Shown here piece by piece: positions 62,179-64,000 of a stretch of DNA of 64,000 nt (the first letter of the stretch is position 1; each line of letters opens with the position of its first letter). This stretch comes from JAJPKK01 sp963747835 (GTDB taxonomy: Bacteria; Pseudomonadota; Alphaproteobacteria; Rhizobiales; Xanthobacteraceae). The notes under the pieces were generated by a model. That model was not told where the DNA came from. It did no database searches and saw only the letters and a program-made list of their open reading frames with translations. The DNA lies in contig CAVVGO010000005.1 in the NCBI GenBank assembly GCA_963747835.1, forward strand, positions 682,001-746,000, given 5' to 3'. The position numbers and the translations under genes are program-made.

Positions 62179-64000
62179 CTACTCCGCGGCTTCCACCACC
62201 GGGGCGATGCGGCGGCTGTTGCGTGCGAGTTCGTCATAGCGCTCCTGCCATTCGGTGGGACCGTTCGACGGCGTGACCTGGACGGCGGTCACTTTGTACT
62301 CGGGACAATTGGTCGCCCAGTCCGAGTAGTCGGTGGTGATGACGTTGGCTTGGGTCTCCGGATGATGGAACGTCGTATAAATGACGCCGGGAGCTACACG
62401 CTCGGTGATCAGCGCGCGCAGGGCGGTTTCTCCGGCACGGCTCGCGAGTTTCACCCAATCGCCGTCGCGGATGCCGCGCTGCTCGGCGTCGTGCGGATGA
62501 ATCTCGAGACGGTCCTCCTCGTGCCAGACCACGTTCGCGGTGCGTCGCGTCTGGGCGCCGACATTGTACTGGCTGAGGATGCGGCCGGTCGTCAGCAAGA
62601 GCGGGAAGCGCGGCCCGGTCCGCTCGTCGGTCGCGACATATTCGGTGACGACGAACTTGCCCTTGCCGCGCACGAAGCCGTTCATGTGCATCACCGGCGT
62701 GCCGGTCGGCGCCTTCTCGTTGCACGGCCACTGGATCGAGCCGAGTTCGTCGATGCGGTCGAACGAAACACCGGCGAATGTCGGCGTCAGGTGCGCGATC
62801 TCGTCCATGATCTGCGAGGGATGATCGTAGTGCATGGCGAAGCCCATCGCCTTGGCGATATCAAGGGTGATTTCCCAATCGGACTTGCCGGACTTCGACT
62901 GCATCACCTTGCGCACCCGTTGAATGCGCCGCTCCGCATTGGTGAAGGTACCGTCTTTCTCCAGGAAGGTCGAGCCGGGTAGGAAGACGTGCGCATAGTT
63001 CGCGGTCTCGTTCAGGAACAGATCCTGCACGACGACGCATTCCATCGCGGCGAGGCCCGCCGAGACATGATGGGTATCGGGGTCGGACTGCAGGATGTCC
63101 TCGCCCTGGATGTAGATGCCCTTGAACGAGCCGTCGACGGCGGCGTCCAGCATGTTCGGAATGCGCAGACCTGGCTCCTTGTCGAGGTGAATCCCCCACA
63201 ACGCCTCGAATATCGAGCGGGTCGCCTCGCCGGAAATGTGACGGTAGCCGGACAGTTCGTGGGGAAACGAACCCATGTCGCACGCGCCCTGGACGTTGTT
63301 CTGGCCGCGCAGCGGGTTCACGCCGACGCCCGGCCGCCCGATATTGCCGGTCGCCATGGCGAGGTTCGCGATCGCGATCACCGTGGTCGATCCCTGGCTG
63401 TGCTCGGTGACGCCGAGCCCGTAATAGATCGCGCCATTGCCGCCGGTGGCGTAGAGACGCGCCGCGGCACGGATGCTCTCCGCCGGAACGCCGGAGATTT
63501 TCGCCACCGCCTCGGGGCTGTTGTGCGGCTGGGACACAAATGCGGCCCAATCCTGGAACTCGTCCCAGTCGCACCGTTCGCGCACGAAGGTTTCGTTGAC
63601 GAGACCCTCGGTCACGATCACATGGGCGAGTGCGGTCAGAACTGCGACATTGGTGCCGGGCAACAGCGGCAGATGGTGCGCCGCTTGAACGTGGGGCGTG
63701 CGCACCAGGTCGATGCGGCGCGGGTCGACCACGATCAGCTTGGCGCCCTCGCGCAGGCGCTTCTTCATGCGCGAGGCGAACACCGGATGCGCATCGGTCG
63801 GATTGGCGCCGATCAGCATCACGACGTCGGTCTGTTCAACCGAATCGAAGTCTTGCGTGCCGGCCGAGGTGCCGAACGTGGTGGAAAGGCCGTAACCGGT
63901 CGGCGAATGACACACGCGCGCGCAGGTATCGACATTGTTGTTGCCAAAGCCGCCGCGGATCAGCTTCTGGACCAGGAAGGTTTCTTCATTGGTGCAACGC
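62179..64000 (-). CDS. fdsA: Formate dehydrogenase alpha subunit, C-terminal part (runs off the window)
   Basis: This is the molybdopterin catalytic subunit of a soluble NAD-dependent formate dehydrogenase. The visible part begins inside the protein, with NNNVDTCARVCHSPTGYGLS, where the Cys of CHSPT is the expected ligand of molybdenum. It continues through DVVMLIGANPTDAHPVFASR, IYYGLGVTEHSQGSTTVIAI, GSFPHELSGYRHIS, QDLFLNETANYAHVFLPGST and the dinucleotide-binding C-terminal domain (NVVWHEEDRLEIHPHDAEQR). The 5' part, with N-terminal iron-sulfur domains, is beyond the window. It heads the order fdsA-fdhD-fdsD-transporter. Confidence 0.95.
   Translation of the reverse strand, partial: RCTNEETFLVQKLIRGGFGNNNVDTCARVCHSPTGYGLSTTFGTSAGTQDFDSVEQTDVVMLIGANPTDAHPVFASRMKKRLREGAKLIVVDPRRIDLVRTPHVQAAHHLPLLPGTNVAVLTALAHVIVTEGLVNETFVRERCDWDEFQDWAAFVSQPHNSPEAVAKISGVPAESIRAAARLYATGGNGAIYYGLGVTEHSQGSTTVIAIANLAMATGNIGRPGVGVNPLRGQNNVQGACDMGSFPHELSGYRHISGEATRSIFEALWGIHLDKEPGLRIPNMLDAAVDGSFKGIYIQGEDILQSDPDTHHVSAGLAAMECVVVQDLFLNETANYAHVFLPGSTFLEKDGTFTNAERRIQRVRKVMQSKSGKSDWEITLDIAKAMGFAMHYDHPSQIMDEIAHLTPTFAGVSFDRIDELGSIQWPCNEKAPTGTPVMHMNGFVRGKGKFVVTEYVATDERTGPRFPLLLTTGRILSQYNVGAQTRRTANVVWHEEDRLEIHPHDAEQRGIRDGDWVKLASRAGETALRALITERVAPGVIYTTFHHPETQANVITTDYSDWATNCPEYKVTAVQVTPSNGPTEWQERYDELARNSRRIAPVVEAAE

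Noticed and set aside
1..64000. CRISPR array, rRNA or tRNA genes
   Set aside because: No regularly spaced repeats and no rRNA or complete tRNA signatures were seen on reading both strands.

Overview
The window is GC-rich DNA from an alphaproteobacterium, most likely of the order Hyphomicrobiales (Bradyrhizobium / Pseudolabrys / Rhodoplanes-like). The evidence is the gene content: class II DAHP synthase, DUF2865 and DUF2927 proteins, BBP2-type porins, an OpgH glucan synthase, an FdsA-type formate dehydrogenase, and the GGGTGGGCAAAGCG type of palindromic intergenic repeat. No rRNA, tRNA or CRISPR array was seen.

Layout. 0-9 kb holds housekeeping genes: a LysR regulator, an autotransporter-barrel protein, class II DAHP synthase, a chemotaxis receptor and glutamine-dependent NAD synthase, separated by REP-like palindromes. 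9.2-10.8 kb is an IS110-family element abutting kdpE. 10.8-19.0 kb is a complete kdp potassium-uptake operon: an unannotated 27-aa membrane peptide, then kdpF, A, B, C, D and E. 19.1-23.5 kb holds a LuxR-type response regulator, a small secreted protein, a DUF2927 protein and an Omp25-like barrel. 24.2-29.7 kb is a tandem triplet of BBP2-type porins, followed by a short KdpD-like kinase with a KdpE-like regulator (30.3-32.6 kb). 32.7-41.7 kb is mixed: an unknown protein, DUF2865, an EamA transporter with maleylacetoacetate isomerase, a degenerate REC-EAL protein, MarR, a small secreted protein and two glycosyltransferase-like genes. 42.0-46.0 kb is a periplasmic molybdenum hydroxylase (IorA/IorB-like) with a tri-haem cytochrome c. 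46.0-49.6 kb is an opgH-fkbM-secreted protein operon on the minus strand.

49.8-53.8 kb is the most unusual part: a zinc-type alcohol dehydrogenase, a PTPS-fold protein lacking the usual catalytic cysteine, a GT4 glycosyltransferase, a methyltransferase and a RibD-type reductase, then UDP-glucose dehydrogenase. A GTP cyclohydrolase II with a long N-terminal extension lies at 58.2 kb. Between them sits an AT-richer accessory island (55.4-58.0 kb) with a P63C-domain gene under a cluster of palindromic repeats, an IS1-type transposase remnant and a Fic protein with a small upstream ORF. Together the flanking genes look like a pathway for a GTP-derived, methylated and glycosylated heterocycle that I cannot match to a described one.

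59.4-64 kb is a formate module: an OFA-family transporter, fdsD, fdhD and the C-terminal part of the formate dehydrogenase alpha subunit, which runs off the window.

Caution: nearly every long gene between about 45.55 and 55.3 kb is broken by single-base frameshifts while its residues stay conserved. This pattern suggests base-calling or assembly error more than gene decay.
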